NCBI RefSeq assembly: GCF_045062745.1
Contig: NZ_JBJGED010000022.1
Location: 62,001 to 126,000 of the forward strand
Source: Paenibacillus_AA sp045062745
Lineage (GTDB): Bacteria > Bacillota > Bacilli > Paenibacillales > NBRC-103111
Length of the DNA: 64,000 bases
Direction: 5' to 3'
The notes under the pieces are model-generated. The model was not told the DNA's origin and ran no database searches. It saw only the letters and a program-made list of their open reading frames with translations. Shown here in pieces: positions 42,064 through 51,068 of the stretch. Positions within the stretch are counted from its first letter, which is position 1, and each line of letters starts with the position of its first letter. Both the position numbers and the translations under genes were made by a program.

Positions 42064-42996
42064 ATGAGCCGGAAACTGGTGAACGACGTTACAGCTTTGA
42101 TCGGGGATACCCCTGCGGTGAAGCTGAATCGTCTTGTGGGAGAGCACGACGCGGAAGTGATCGTGAAACTGGAATATTTCAACCCGAGCCGCAGCGTGAA
42201 AGACCGGGCGGCTTTTAATTTGATCGTCCGCGCGGAGGAGGACGGGTTGCTGTTGCCGGGCGCCACCATCATCGAGCCGACGAGCGGGAACACCGGCATT
42301 GGACTGGCCATGAACGCCGCGGCCCGTGGGTACCGGGCGATTATGGTCATGCCCGACAACTCGACGAAGGAGCGCATCAACATTCTGAAGGCCTACGGCG
42401 CGGAAGTCGTGCTGACGCCTGCAGCGGAGCGGATGCCTGGCGCGATTCGCAAGGCGGAGGAGCTGCGGGATCAGATCCCGGGGAGCTTCATCCCGCAGCA
42501 GTTCGAGAATCCGGCGAACCCGGACATCCACCGGCTGACGACAGCCCGGGAAATCTACGAGCAGACGGAAGGCCGGCTCGATGTGTTCGTCGCGACGTCG
42601 GGCACGGGCGGGACGATCACCGGCACCGGCGAAGTGCTGCGGGAGCTCATTCCCGGCATCGAGATTCTCGTCGTCGAGCCGAAGGGGTCGCCCGTCCTGT
42701 CCGGCGGCCAGCCGGGGCCGCACAAGCTAGTGGGGACGAGCCCCGGGTTCGTGCCCCCGATCTTGAACACGTCGGTCTACGACCGCATCATTCAGGTCGC
42801 GGACGAGGACGCGATCCAGACCGCGCGGGACTTGGCCGCGAAGGAAGGCATTCTCGTCGGCCCGTCGGCCGGCGCGTCCGTCTGGACCGGGCTGCAGGCC
42901 GCGAAGCGGCTCGGCCCGGGCAAGCGGGTGTTGTGCATCGCGCCGGACACCGGCGAACGTTACTTGAGCATGGGCATCTTCGGCGAAGCCGATTGA
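42064..42996 (+). CDS. cysK: Cysteine synthase A (O-acetylserine sulfhydrylase)
   Basis: 310 residues. The PLP-binding Lys lies in SRSVKDRAAFN near residue 45, the substrate loop is TSGNTGIGLAMN, and the phosphate-binding loop is TSGTGGTITGTG. It makes cysteine from O-acetylserine and sulfide. ATG 42064 follows AAAGGAGAG, and a TATAAT lies near 42028. The gene is monocistronic, with a strong terminator directly after it. Confidence 0.95.
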   Translation: MSRKLVNDVTALIGDTPAVKLNRLVGEHDAEVIVKLEYFNPSRSVKDRAAFNLIVRAEEDGLLLPGATIIEPTSGNTGIGLAMNAAARGYRAIMVMPDNSTKERINILKAYGAEVVLTPAAERMPGAIRKAEELRDQIPGSFIPQQFENPANPDIHRLTTAREIYEQTEGRLDVFVATSGTGGTITGTGEVLRELIPGIEILVVEPKGSPVLSGGQPGPHKLVGTSPGFVPPILNTSVYDRIIQVADEDAIQTARDLAAKEGILVGPSAGASVWTGLQAAKRLGPGKRVLCIAPDTGERYLSMGIFGEAD

Positions 42997-43006
42997 TGCA
43001 CGCAGG

Positions 43007-43037
43007 AACTGCCGGGGGATTGTCCCGGCAGTTTTTT
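43007..43037 (+). terminator. Terminator after cysK
   Basis: AACTGCCGGG pairs with CCCGGCAGTT around a short loop, with a run of six T. Confidence 0.92.
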
Positions 43038-43076
43038 ATTTTTATAATAGGCTGTGTGAAAGGGGAGTGTTCTTTG

Positions 43077-43670
43077 ATGACCACTAGCAGAATGAATCCG
43101 AAGGTTGACGGTTTTTTGCGTAAAGCCAAAAAGTGGAAGGAAGAATTTGAGAAGCTGAGAAATATCGTTCTTGACTGTGACCTGACGGAAGATTTTAAGT
43201 GGATGCATCCTTGTTACACCTTTGAGAACAAAAACATCGTTTTAATCCATGGATTTAAAGAATACTGTGCGCTGCTGTTTCACAAAGGCGCCTTGTTGCA
43301 GGATCCCCATGGGATTCTAATCCAACAAACGGAGAATGTCCAGGCGGCGCGCCAGATCCGGTTCACCAATGTTCAAGAAATAATTGAGATGGAAACCATC
43401 TTGAAAGCCTATATTTATGAAGCCGTTGAAGTTGAAAAAGCCGGCTTGGAAGTGAATTTTAAGAAGACGTCGGAATTCGTAATCCCTGAAGAATTTCAAA
43501 ATAAATTGGATGAATTCCCTGGATTAAAGACAGCTTTTGAAGCGTTGACTCCGGGACGGCAAAGAGCTTACATTTTTTATTTTTCGCAGCCCAAGCAATC
43601 CAAAACTCGAGAGTCTAGGGTTGATAAATATATACAGCAAATTCTCAATGGCAAGGGATTGGATGATTAG
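43077..43670 (+). CDS. YdeI-like (DUF1801 / OmdA-type) protein
   Basis: 197 residues. N-terminal DUF1801 domain (EEFEKLRNIVLDCDLTEDFK, CYTFENKNIVLIHGFKEYCA) followed by the C-terminal OmdA-type helical region (LTPGRQRAYIFYFSQPKQ) with the Arg/Lys-rich end. B. subtilis YdeI is the closest recognised relative; the function is not established. ATG 43077 lies 9 bases after GGGGAG; TTG 43074 is possible. The base composition is clearly more A+T rich than in the neighbours, a sign of recent transfer. Confidence 0.88.
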   Translation: MTTSRMNPKVDGFLRKAKKWKEEFEKLRNIVLDCDLTEDFKWMHPCYTFENKNIVLIHGFKEYCALLFHKGALLQDPHGILIQQTENVQAARQIRFTNVQEIIEMETILKAYIYEAVEVEKAGLEVNFKKTSEFVIPEEFQNKLDEFPGLKTAFEALTPGRQRAYIFYFSQPKQSKTRESRVDKYIQQILNGKGLDD

Positions 43671-43672
43671 TT

Positions 43673-43708
43673 AAAAAGGGGCGAAACCGTCAGGTCTCGT
43701 CCCTTTTT
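43673..43708. terminator. Bidirectional terminator between convergent genes
   Basis: AAAAAGGGGCGA pairs with TCGTCCCTTTTT (one G-T pair) across a loop of about 12 bases. A and T runs on the two sides serve both strands. Confidence 0.85.
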
Positions 43709-43740
43709 GCCGCGTTACTGCTTATTTACCTTCGAGAGTC

Positions 43741-44811
43741 TTATAGCCAAAGAGCGCCGATGCACCCACTGACGATCCCCGTTGCGACGACCGCTCCGAG
43801 CACGAGCAGTAAAATTTTGCGCGGGAAAGACCGCGACACCATCAGAAGCGACGGCAGGCTGACCGCGGGCAGCGTGAGCAGCAGCGCGGACGCTGGGCCG
43901 GCTGCAATGCCGGCAGCGAGGAACGATTGGATAATCGGGATTTCCGCCGCCGTCGGAATCACGAACAGCGTTCCGGCCACTGCAAACAGCAGGACCACGA
44001 GCGCACCGGACCCGACCGACAGCGGAAACAGCCAAACCTTCATTGCGCCCAGAACGAGCACGGCGATCAAATAAGCCGGCACGACCTGCAGCAGCATGAG
44101 GCCAAGGCTTTTCATCCATCGGCTCCAGAAGGAGGCCGTCGACGACTCCGGCGAGGCTGCGGAGGAAATCAGCAGGTCCGGCTTCATTTCCGTTTCTTGG
44201 CCTCTCATCATCCGGTTGGCTATAAAACCAACGCCCAACGTCAGCAGAATGCCCAGCACGATGCGCAGCACGGTGAACTTCCAGGACAGCACGAACGCCA
44301 TAAACACAAGCGTCGCCGGATTGAGCACCGGATTGCCGATCCAGAACGCGAGCGCCGCGCCAGCCGACACGTTTTTGCGCCGCAATCCCGCGGCGATCGG
44401 GGCCGCGCAACAGGAGCACATCATGCCCGGAAGCGACACGAGACCTCCGCACAGCACGCTCGCGAAATTCGATTTGCCAAAGAGGCGGAGCAGCCAGTGT
44501 ACAGGAATCAGCACCTGCACGAGCGAGCCCAGCAAGATGCCGAGTACGGCCGCTTTCCAGACGGATTTGAAATAGGTCTCCGCGTATCCGACCGCGTCTT
44601 TCCACGTCGGTGTGCCGGCGTGCGCGGCCGATTCCCCAAGAATCGATTTGCCGATCGAATGGGTGTCCGCCGCCGTTAACGCTTTATGATAATACGGCCA
44701 CCATTTGACATACAATAAACCCGCCGCGGCAATCAGAAGAAACGCCAACACCATTACGACAGTCCGGGCTCCGCGCGGTTCCTGCCGCATTTTTAAACCG
44801 CTTACTTGCAC
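43741..44811 (-). CDS. DUF318/ArsP-like permease
   Basis: 356 residues with about eight TM segments. It carries the family motif PGMMCSCCAAP near residue 130 and the GNPVLNPATL block, with a cytoplasmic loop (RGQETEMKPDLL). ArsP-type members export trivalent organoarsenicals through such conserved cysteines, but many DUF318 proteins are unassigned. GTG 44811 has a GGGGTTGAG stretch upstream; ATG 44790 is an alternative. No arsR or other ars gene is adjacent. Confidence 0.82.
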   Translation of the reverse strand: MQVSGLKMRQEPRGARTVVMVLAFLLIAAAGLLYVKWWPYYHKALTAADTHSIGKSILGESAAHAGTPTWKDAVGYAETYFKSVWKAAVLGILLGSLVQVLIPVHWLLRLFGKSNFASVLCGGLVSLPGMMCSCCAAPIAAGLRRKNVSAGAALAFWIGNPVLNPATLVFMAFVLSWKFTVLRIVLGILLTLGVGFIANRMMRGQETEMKPDLLISSAASPESSTASFWSRWMKSLGLMLLQVVPAYLIAVLVLGAMKVWLFPLSVGSGALVVLLFAVAGTLFVIPTAAEIPIIQSFLAAGIAAGPASALLLTLPAVSLPSLLMVSRSFPRKILLLVLGAVVATGIVSGCIGALWL

Positions 44812-45019
44812 TTTATCTCAACCCCTTACATGTGGATACACGACTTCTTCATACGGCAATGCCATCTAGGATTATACCATAGAAAGATGCCCAGTGGTCG
44901 GGGATGGTTGAAAGAAACGTGAAACCGGATGAATTGGAAAACGCGGCAAGTTTTTGTTTCGGTTGGGCATAATGGATTCATGATGTGTGATTTGGAAGAA
45001 GGAGCTGCACGACACGGAA

Positions 45020-45569
45020 ATGGATCATCCCTTTATTATCTTGCCTGAAGAACAAGCGCCCGAAGGGATTCGGCATTGTGAGCTTTGCGAACTATCCCGG
45101 CAGCGGACCCGTGTCATTTGGGGGGAAGGAAATCCAAGCGCCACGCTAATGATGATTCTGTAATCCGGGAGCCCGGGAAGATCGGGAAGGAAATTCGTTC
45201 CTATGCGGTACCCGAGAAACCCTCCAACTCGGCATGAGGGAAGCGGGGATCGCGCCAGATTCGGTTTATGTCACCTATTTGCTCAAATGCCGACCGACGC
45301 GTACTTACAATAAGCCCGAGGCAAGAGCGGCATGTCTTCCTCATTTACAGCTGCAGCTCCACCAGAAGCAGCCTCTTGTATTATTTGGCTTTGGAAATAT
45401 CGTGGCCGAAGCCCTCTTCCCGCAGAAGGAGAATGCCAGTGTCAAGGATTTGCGAGGCAGCTGGCTCGAGCTTCAGGGGATGCCCATCGGCTTTACCTAT
45501 CACCCGCTCGCCGTAAGAAGGCGGCCCAATTTGTTAATACGAGAAGTGGAGGGAAGTGCAACGCGTTAA
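45020..45569 (+). pseudogene. Frameshifted family-4 uracil-DNA glycosylase
   Basis: Frame 1 from ATG 45020 (AAGGAGC upstream) reads MDHPFIILPEEQAPEGIRHC, then CELCELSRQRTRV and NPSATLMMIL, and meets TAA near 45162. A second frame resumes at once with PGAREDREGNSFLCGTRETL and continues through LLKCRPTRTYNKPEA and FGFGNIVAEALFP to the stop at 45569. Together they give a complete family-4 UDG with CxxC [4Fe-4S] cysteines. The break falls in motif A (normally GExPGxxED), which loses the Gly-Glu. One small deletion explains everything. I rate it as inactivated unless it is a sequencing error. Confidence 0.8.
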
Positions 45570-45965
45570 ACTCTAGAATCGGCCCTGCGCCGTTCTAAAG
45601 CTTGTCGCCGCAATTCCACACTAACTGAGAGCCCCGGACGAACCCGCCCTTAAAGTAACCAATCTTTCTACTACCCCCTTCCCACGAGGAAAAGCCGGCA
45701 CCGAAGAGGGCATGGCGATGGAGCGGAGAAGCGCTAGCGTCCGCCTTTGAAATCGTGTCGCAACCCTAGCAACCATACAATCCAAGCGAAACGATTTCAA
45801 CAGCGGTCGGAGCCCATCGCCATGCCCGGTACGAGCGCCAAACTGACGCGCCAAGTTTACAGCTTTTCCACACAACCTTCACACCAAATTCATACGCCCC
45901 CCCTTACAATGATGGTAGAAGCACGAAAGCGTTACCATCCGTGAATGAGGAGGGGGTTTGCCAGC
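45570..45965. other. Non-coding stretch with nested inverted repeats
   Basis: No gene is seen in this gap of about 400 bases. GGGCATGGCGATGG (45708-45721) is the exact reverse complement of 45814-45827, and inside it TTGAAATCGT (45747-45756) pairs exactly with ACGATTTCAA (45791-45800). The two stems nest and could form one long structured RNA or DNA element. The last 40 bases carry the ribosome binding site (GAGGAGGGGG) of the ABC ATPase gene. Confidence 0.6.
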
Positions 45966-47084
45966 ATGTCTCGCATTTTATTCAACCACGTATTCAAGAT
46001 GTACGGAAAAGACAAGCAGCCCGTCGTGAAAGATTTCAACCTGGAAATCCACGATCGGGAGTTTATGGTATTCGTAGGCCCGTCCGGGTGCGGGAAGTCG
46101 ACGACGCTCCGCATGGTGGCAGGGCTCGAAGACATCAGCAAGGGCGAGATCTACATCGGAGACAAGCTCGTGAACGACTTGCCGCCAAAGGACCGGGACA
46201 TCGCCATGGTGTTCCAGAACTACGCGCTGTACCCGAACATGTCGGTGTACGAGAACATCGCGTTCGGCCTGCGCCTGCGCAAAATGCCGAAGCACGAGAT
46301 CGACACCGGCGTGAAGCGAGCCGCCCGCGTCCTCGAGATCGAGCCCTTCCTCGAACGCAAGCCGAAGCAGCTGTCCGGGGGCCAGCGCCAACGGGTCGCG
46401 CTCGGCCGGGCGATCGTCCGGGAGCCGGAGGTGTTCCTCATGGACGAGCCGTTGTCGAACCTCGATGCGAAGCTGCGGGTGCAGATGCGCACCGAGCTCA
46501 TCAAGCTGCACAAGCAGCTCGGCGTCACCACGATCTACGTGACGCACGACCAGACGGAAGCGATGACGATGGGCAACCGGATCGTCGTGATGAAGGACGG
46601 CATCATCCAGCAGGTCGACACCCCGGAGCAAATCTACAACAACCCGGTCAACACGTTCGTGGCCGGCTTCATCGGCTCCCCGCCGATGAACTTCATCCAG
46701 GGCCGCCTCGAAGAGCACGAGGGCCGGCTGGAATTTCACACGAACCGCTTCGCCCTGGAGATTCCGCAGGGGAAAGCAGCCGAGCTCCGCGACAAGCGGC
46801 TTGTGAACAAGGTCGTCCTGCTCGGCATCCGGCCGGAGAACGCCAGCACGGAGGAGATCATGTTCCAAGCGTTCCCGAAGGCGATCATACCTGGCATTCA
46901 CTTGCTCAGCGAGCTGATGGGGGCGGACCGGTACGCTTATCTGGACATCGGCAATAAGACGAACCTGGTCGTGCGCGTGCACCCGCGAAATATGTATGAC
47001 GAAGATACGAAGCTGGAAGTGGCCGTCGACATGAGCAAGGCGTTGTATTTCGACGTGGATACGGGCGCCCGCCTAATCGATTGA
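45966..47084 (+). CDS. Sugar ABC transporter ATPase (MsmX/UgpC type)
   Basis: 372 residues. Walker A GPSGCGKST, Q loop FQNYALYP, signature LSGGQRQRVALGRAI, Walker B FLMDEPLSNLDAKLR, switch His in VTHDQTEA, and C-terminal TOBE regulatory domains. This type energises CUT1 permeases and is often shared by several systems. ATG 45966 follows GAGGAGGGGG; ATG 45945 overlaps that site. It is the first gene of the cluster, overlapping the following frame only through an unused upstream start. Confidence 0.93.
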   Translation: MSRILFNHVFKMYGKDKQPVVKDFNLEIHDREFMVFVGPSGCGKSTTLRMVAGLEDISKGEIYIGDKLVNDLPPKDRDIAMVFQNYALYPNMSVYENIAFGLRLRKMPKHEIDTGVKRAARVLEIEPFLERKPKQLSGGQRQRVALGRAIVREPEVFLMDEPLSNLDAKLRVQMRTELIKLHKQLGVTTIYVTHDQTEAMTMGNRIVVMKDGIIQQVDTPEQIYNNPVNTFVAGFIGSPPMNFIQGRLEEHEGRLEFHTNRFALEIPQGKAAELRDKRLVNKVVLLGIRPENASTEEIMFQAFPKAIIPGIHLLSELMGADRYAYLDIGNKTNLVVRVHPRNMYDEDTKLEVAVDMSKALYFDVDTGARLID

Positions 47085-47101
47085 CCGAGGGAGGAACACA
47101 T

Positions 47102-50095
47102 ATGAGCAGCAAATGGCCCCTTTGGCGGCCGGTCGCGATGCTGGCGATGGCCGCGGCCGTTCTCGTCTCGGGCAACAGCTACACGGCGCCGATCACGCCG
47201 GCCTTCGCAGCCGATCCTCCGGCAACGACGGCCGCCTCAGCCGACAAGCCGTCCCTCGCTCTCAATGACGAGCTAGGCCCTTACTACGGCGACGTGCTGG
47301 CCGACTGGCGGCAAAAAGGCTATAAGCCGGCCTCGCAAGCGGCCATCCGCATCCCGGGAACGGCGCTGACCGCGCAAGCGCCCCAAAAGCTGGCGGCCGA
47401 AGGCAGCTACGAAGGCAAATCCGGCGTTCTCGTCTGGAAGAGCGACCGGGACAATTGGATCGAATACGAAGTCGACATCGCCCAAGACGGCTTGTACGAA
47501 ATGGCGCTCGCCTACCATCCGTACAACGAGGCGAACCAAGCGTCCACCCAGTCCGTGGGCCGGCAGCCGGCGGTGCTCGGGATGCAGATCGATGGCCAGT
47601 ACCCGTTTCGCGAAGCGAGGGCATTGACCTTCCGGCGGAAATTCAAAGACGAGTTCCCGCTCAAGCAAGCGGCGAACGGCGACGACATCCGGCCGAGACC
47701 GGTTGAGCTGAAGCAATGGATGAATGAGCCGCTCATGGATGCGGCCGGCGGGTACAGCACCCCATTCCAGTGGTACCTGGGCAAAGGCAAGCACAAGCTG
47801 AGAATATCCGGTTCGACGCCGATCGTCATCGAGGCGCTTACGCTGAAGCCTCCGGCCTCGCTGCCGAACTACGAGCAGGCGAAGGCCGCGAGTAAGTCGA
47901 GCAATGCGAACCCGTCTGCAGCCGTACCGGTCATCCAGGCGGAGCAGGCATCGTGGAAAAACGACCTCGGCATCCAGATGGTCGCCAACCAAGACCCGCT
48001 AAGCCTCCCGAAGACGAGCGGCTACATCCGGTTCAACACGCTCGGGGGCGACCGGTGGGCGACGGGCGGCCAGTCCGCGGCGTGGACGTTCGAGGTGCCG
48101 GAGAGCGGCATGTACAAGATCGCCATGCGCTCGTTCCAGGGCTTCGCGTCGAACAAAGCGGTGTTCCGCACTATCGCGATCGACGGGAACGTCCCGTTCC
48201 AGGAGCTGCTCGAATACCGGTTCCCCTATTCGTTCAAATGGAAAGGCGCGGTACTCAGTCAGGAGAACGGAGAGGCATTTCAATTTTATCTCGAGAAGGG
48301 TACACACACGCTCAGCATGACGGCAACCGTCGGTCCGTTCCAGCCGATCATCGTGCAGGGCGAACGGGTGATTAACCTGTTGCGTCAGGTGGATGAAGAG
48401 ATTCGAGCGATGAATGGCGGGCAGGTGGACAAAAACCGAACATGGAAGGTGGACGCCGAATTCCCCGAGCTGCCCAAGCAGCTGGAGGAAGCGAAGGCGC
48501 AGCTGACCCAGATGAAGGATATGATGCTGCAAGCGAACAAGGCGCGGGACAACACGGTGCAGACGATGGAGACGGCGCTGCAGGACTTGGCCGGCTACCT
48601 CAAGCATCCGAACGAAATTCCGTACCACATGGACGACATCTCCTCGATGATCGAACGCCTCGGCGGCATTCGGGAGGTACTGGTCCGCTCTCCGCTCCAG
48701 CTCGATCAGATCTATATCGAGCCGGCCGGCGGCTCGCTGCCGAAGATGGAAGCGAACCTTTGGCAGCGGGTCAGCGGATCGGTCCGTAATTTCATCTACT
48801 CGTTCATCCGCAAGGAAGATATCAACACGGTGGACGAAGACACGTTGAACGTATGGGTGAACCGCAGCCGCGACTACGTGAACTTGCTGCAGGAGCTCGT
48901 GAACGAATCGTTCACGCCGCAAACCGGAATCCGGGTTAAGGTGAATTTGCTGCCGAATGAGAATTTGCTCGTGCTCGCGAATGCGGCGGGATTGTCGCCG
49001 GACGTGGCACTGGGGCAGCCGCAGGACAAGTCGACGGACTTCGCGATGCGAAACGCACTGCTGGATCTGTCGCAGTTCCCGGACTTCCAGCAGGTGGCGA
49101 AGCAGTTCGCCCCGGGCGCGATGCTGCCGTTCTACTACAACCAGGGCTACTATGCCTTGCCGGAGACCCAGTCGTTCAAGGTGCTGTTCTACCGGAAGGA
49201 TATTCTGAACCGGCTCCGCCTGACGATCCCGGACACGTGGACCGATGTGTACAACATGCTGCCTACCCTGCAGCAGAACGGATACAACTTCTATATGCCG
49301 CCGACGGACAGCCTGCCTTTCTTTTACCAAAACGGAGCGGAGTTTTTCAGTAAGGACGGCATGCGTTCGGCGATGAACGTGCCCGAGGCGTTTAAGGGGT
49401 TCAAGCAATGGACCGATCTGTTCAACATTTATGCGTTGGAAAAACAAGTACCGAACTTCTTCCAGCACTTCCGCAAGGGAGATTTCCCGATCGGGGTCGC
49501 CGACTACAACACTTACGTACAGCTGACCGTAGCGGCGCCGGAGCTGGCCGGCTGGTGGGGCATCGCCCCGATGCCGGGCACGAAGCAGGCCGACGGCACC
49601 GTAGCGCGCTGGGCGGCCGGCGGGCAGACGACCGGGTTCATCTACAAGTCTTCGAAGCATCCGAAGGAGTCGTGGGAATTCCTCAAGTGGCTCGTCTCCT
49701 CCGATACGCAGGTGCGGTACGGGACCGATCTGGAGGCGTTCAACGGCATCGCGTTCCGCTGGAGCACGGCCAACATCGATGCCTTCACGAAGCTGCCTTG
49801 GCCGAAGGACGATTTGAAGGTCATCCTGGAGCAGTGGCGTTGGTACAAGGAAATTCCGAACTTGCCCGGCTCTTATTTCTTGACGCGCGAACTGGGCAAC
49901 GCCTGGAACCGGACCGTAGTGAACGGTATGAACGACCGGGAATCGCTCGAGGAAGCAATCGCCAATCTCGACAGGGAGATGGTGCGCAAGCAGCAGGAAT
50001 TCGGCTTCGTGAACTCGGTGGGCGAAGTGCTGCGTACGCTCGATCTGCCGCAAGTGACTCAGCCTTGGGAAGGAGTGAACCCGTATGTCCGCTAA
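47102..50095 (+). CDS. Large extracellular solute-binding protein with N-terminal carbohydrate-binding-like domains
   Basis: 997 residues from ATG 47102 after GGGAGG. A signal peptide ends about residue 36 (PAFAAD). Two beta-sandwich regions follow, about 50-255 (NWIEYEVDIAQDGLYEMAL) and about 275-420 (WTFEVPESGMYKIAMR), each starting like CBM6/CBM35-type modules. A helical segment (about 425-560) precedes a family 1 solute-binding domain from about 590 (LNVWVNRSRDYVNLLQELVN, then PFYYNQGYYALPETQSFKVL and FLKWLVSSDTQ). It lacks a lipobox Cys. Usual binding proteins have about 450 residues. It probably captures a glycan for the permeases downstream. Confidence 0.9.
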   Translation: MSSKWPLWRPVAMLAMAAAVLVSGNSYTAPITPAFAADPPATTAASADKPSLALNDELGPYYGDVLADWRQKGYKPASQAAIRIPGTALTAQAPQKLAAEGSYEGKSGVLVWKSDRDNWIEYEVDIAQDGLYEMALAYHPYNEANQASTQSVGRQPAVLGMQIDGQYPFREARALTFRRKFKDEFPLKQAANGDDIRPRPVELKQWMNEPLMDAAGGYSTPFQWYLGKGKHKLRISGSTPIVIEALTLKPPASLPNYEQAKAASKSSNANPSAAVPVIQAEQASWKNDLGIQMVANQDPLSLPKTSGYIRFNTLGGDRWATGGQSAAWTFEVPESGMYKIAMRSFQGFASNKAVFRTIAIDGNVPFQELLEYRFPYSFKWKGAVLSQENGEAFQFYLEKGTHTLSMTATVGPFQPIIVQGERVINLLRQVDEEIRAMNGGQVDKNRTWKVDAEFPELPKQLEEAKAQLTQMKDMMLQANKARDNTVQTMETALQDLAGYLKHPNEIPYHMDDISSMIERLGGIREVLVRSPLQLDQIYIEPAGGSLPKMEANLWQRVSGSVRNFIYSFIRKEDINTVDEDTLNVWVNRSRDYVNLLQELVNESFTPQTGIRVKVNLLPNENLLVLANAAGLSPDVALGQPQDKSTDFAMRNALLDLSQFPDFQQVAKQFAPGAMLPFYYNQGYYALPETQSFKVLFYRKDILNRLRLTIPDTWTDVYNMLPTLQQNGYNFYMPPTDSLPFFYQNGAEFFSKDGMRSAMNVPEAFKGFKQWTDLFNIYALEKQVPNFFQHFRKGDFPIGVADYNTYVQLTVAAPELAGWWGIAPMPGTKQADGTVARWAAGGQTTGFIYKSSKHPKESWEFLKWLVSSDTQVRYGTDLEAFNGIAFRWSTANIDAFTKLPWPKDDLKVILEQWRWYKEIPNLPGSYFLTRELGNAWNRTVVNGMNDRESLEEAIANLDREMVRKQQEFGFVNSVGEVLRTLDLPQVTQPWEGVNPYVR

Positions 50096-51068
50096 TCATC
50101 TGACACAGCCGATTGACAGGCGGGAATCGGGCCGGGACTCGGAGCCGTTATCCGTCCGGATCACCCGGTTTCTGAAGCTGCTCTGGAAATACCGGCTCTC
50201 GTATGCGTTCATAGCTCCTTTCCTACTGTGCTTCATTGCGTTCATTCTAGTGCCGGTCCTGCTGGCGATCGCGCTCAGCTTCACGTATTTCAATGCGATC
50301 GAGTCCCCGCGATTCATCGGCTGGGACAACTTTCAATATTTGCTGTCGCAGGATCTGATTTTCCTGAAATACGCCCTGCCGAATACGATCAAGTTCGCGC
50401 TTATCGTCGGCCCGGGCGGGTACGCCGCGGCGTTCCTGCTCGCCTGGCTCATCTCGCAGCTGCCGGCGAAAGCCCGAACGTGGTACGCGCTCGCCATGTA
50501 CACCCCGTCGCTCACGGCCGGGATCGCCATGAGCATCGTCTGGCTGCCGCTCTTGACCGGGGACCGGATCGGCTACTTGAACAGCTTCCTGCTGAACTGG
50601 GGCTTCATCGACGAACCGATCCTATGGGTTACGGACAAGGCGTATCTCATGAACTCGATGATCGTCGTTACGTTATGGTCCAGCATGGGGGTCGGCTTCC
50701 TCGCGATGCTCGCCGGCCTGCTCGGCGTGAACCAGGAGCTCTACGAGGCCGGCCGGCTGGACGGCATCAAGAGCAGGCTGCAGGAAATCTGGTACATCAC
50801 GATTCCCTCGATGAAGCCGCAGATGCTGTTCGGCGCCGTGATGTCCATCGTAGGTACGTTCAAGGCAGGGGCAATCGGCCAGGAGCTGTCGGGCGTCTTC
50901 CCTACACCGGAGTATTCCGGGACGCTCCTGATCAGCCATATCCAAGACTACGGGGAAGTTCGATTCGAGATGGGCTACGCGGCCGCGGTGTCGGTGTTCC
51001 TGCTCGTCCTGATGTATCTCTCGAATCGGCTCGGCTTCCGGTTGTTCGGATCAAAGGGGGATGAATAA
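50085..51068 (+). CDS. Sugar ABC transporter permease, pair 1 (MalF type)
   Basis: 327 residues with a basic cytoplasmic N-terminus, six TM segments (first SYAFIAPFLLCFIAFILVPV) and the EAA loop EAGRLDGIKSRLQEIWYITI. It starts inside the solute-binding gene (11-base overlap) and ends at the first base of the next permease gene, so translation is coupled. It is the MalF-like half of a CUT1 importer. Confidence 0.92.
   Translation: MSANHLTQPIDRRESGRDSEPLSVRITRFLKLLWKYRLSYAFIAPFLLCFIAFILVPVLLAIALSFTYFNAIESPRFIGWDNFQYLLSQDLIFLKYALPNTIKFALIVGPGGYAAAFLLAWLISQLPAKARTWYALAMYTPSLTAGIAMSIVWLPLLTGDRIGYLNSFLLNWGFIDEPILWVTDKAYLMNSMIVVTLWSSMGVGFLAMLAGLLGVNQELYEAGRLDGIKSRLQEIWYITIPSMKPQMLFGAVMSIVGTFKAGAIGQELSGVFPTPEYSGTLLISHIQDYGEVRFEMGYAAAVSVFLLVLMYLSNRLGFRLFGSKGDE

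Noticed and set aside
47999..50053. 684-codon open frame antisense to the solute-binding gene
   Set aside because: It is an artefact of biased third codon positions; no ribosome binding site or domain.
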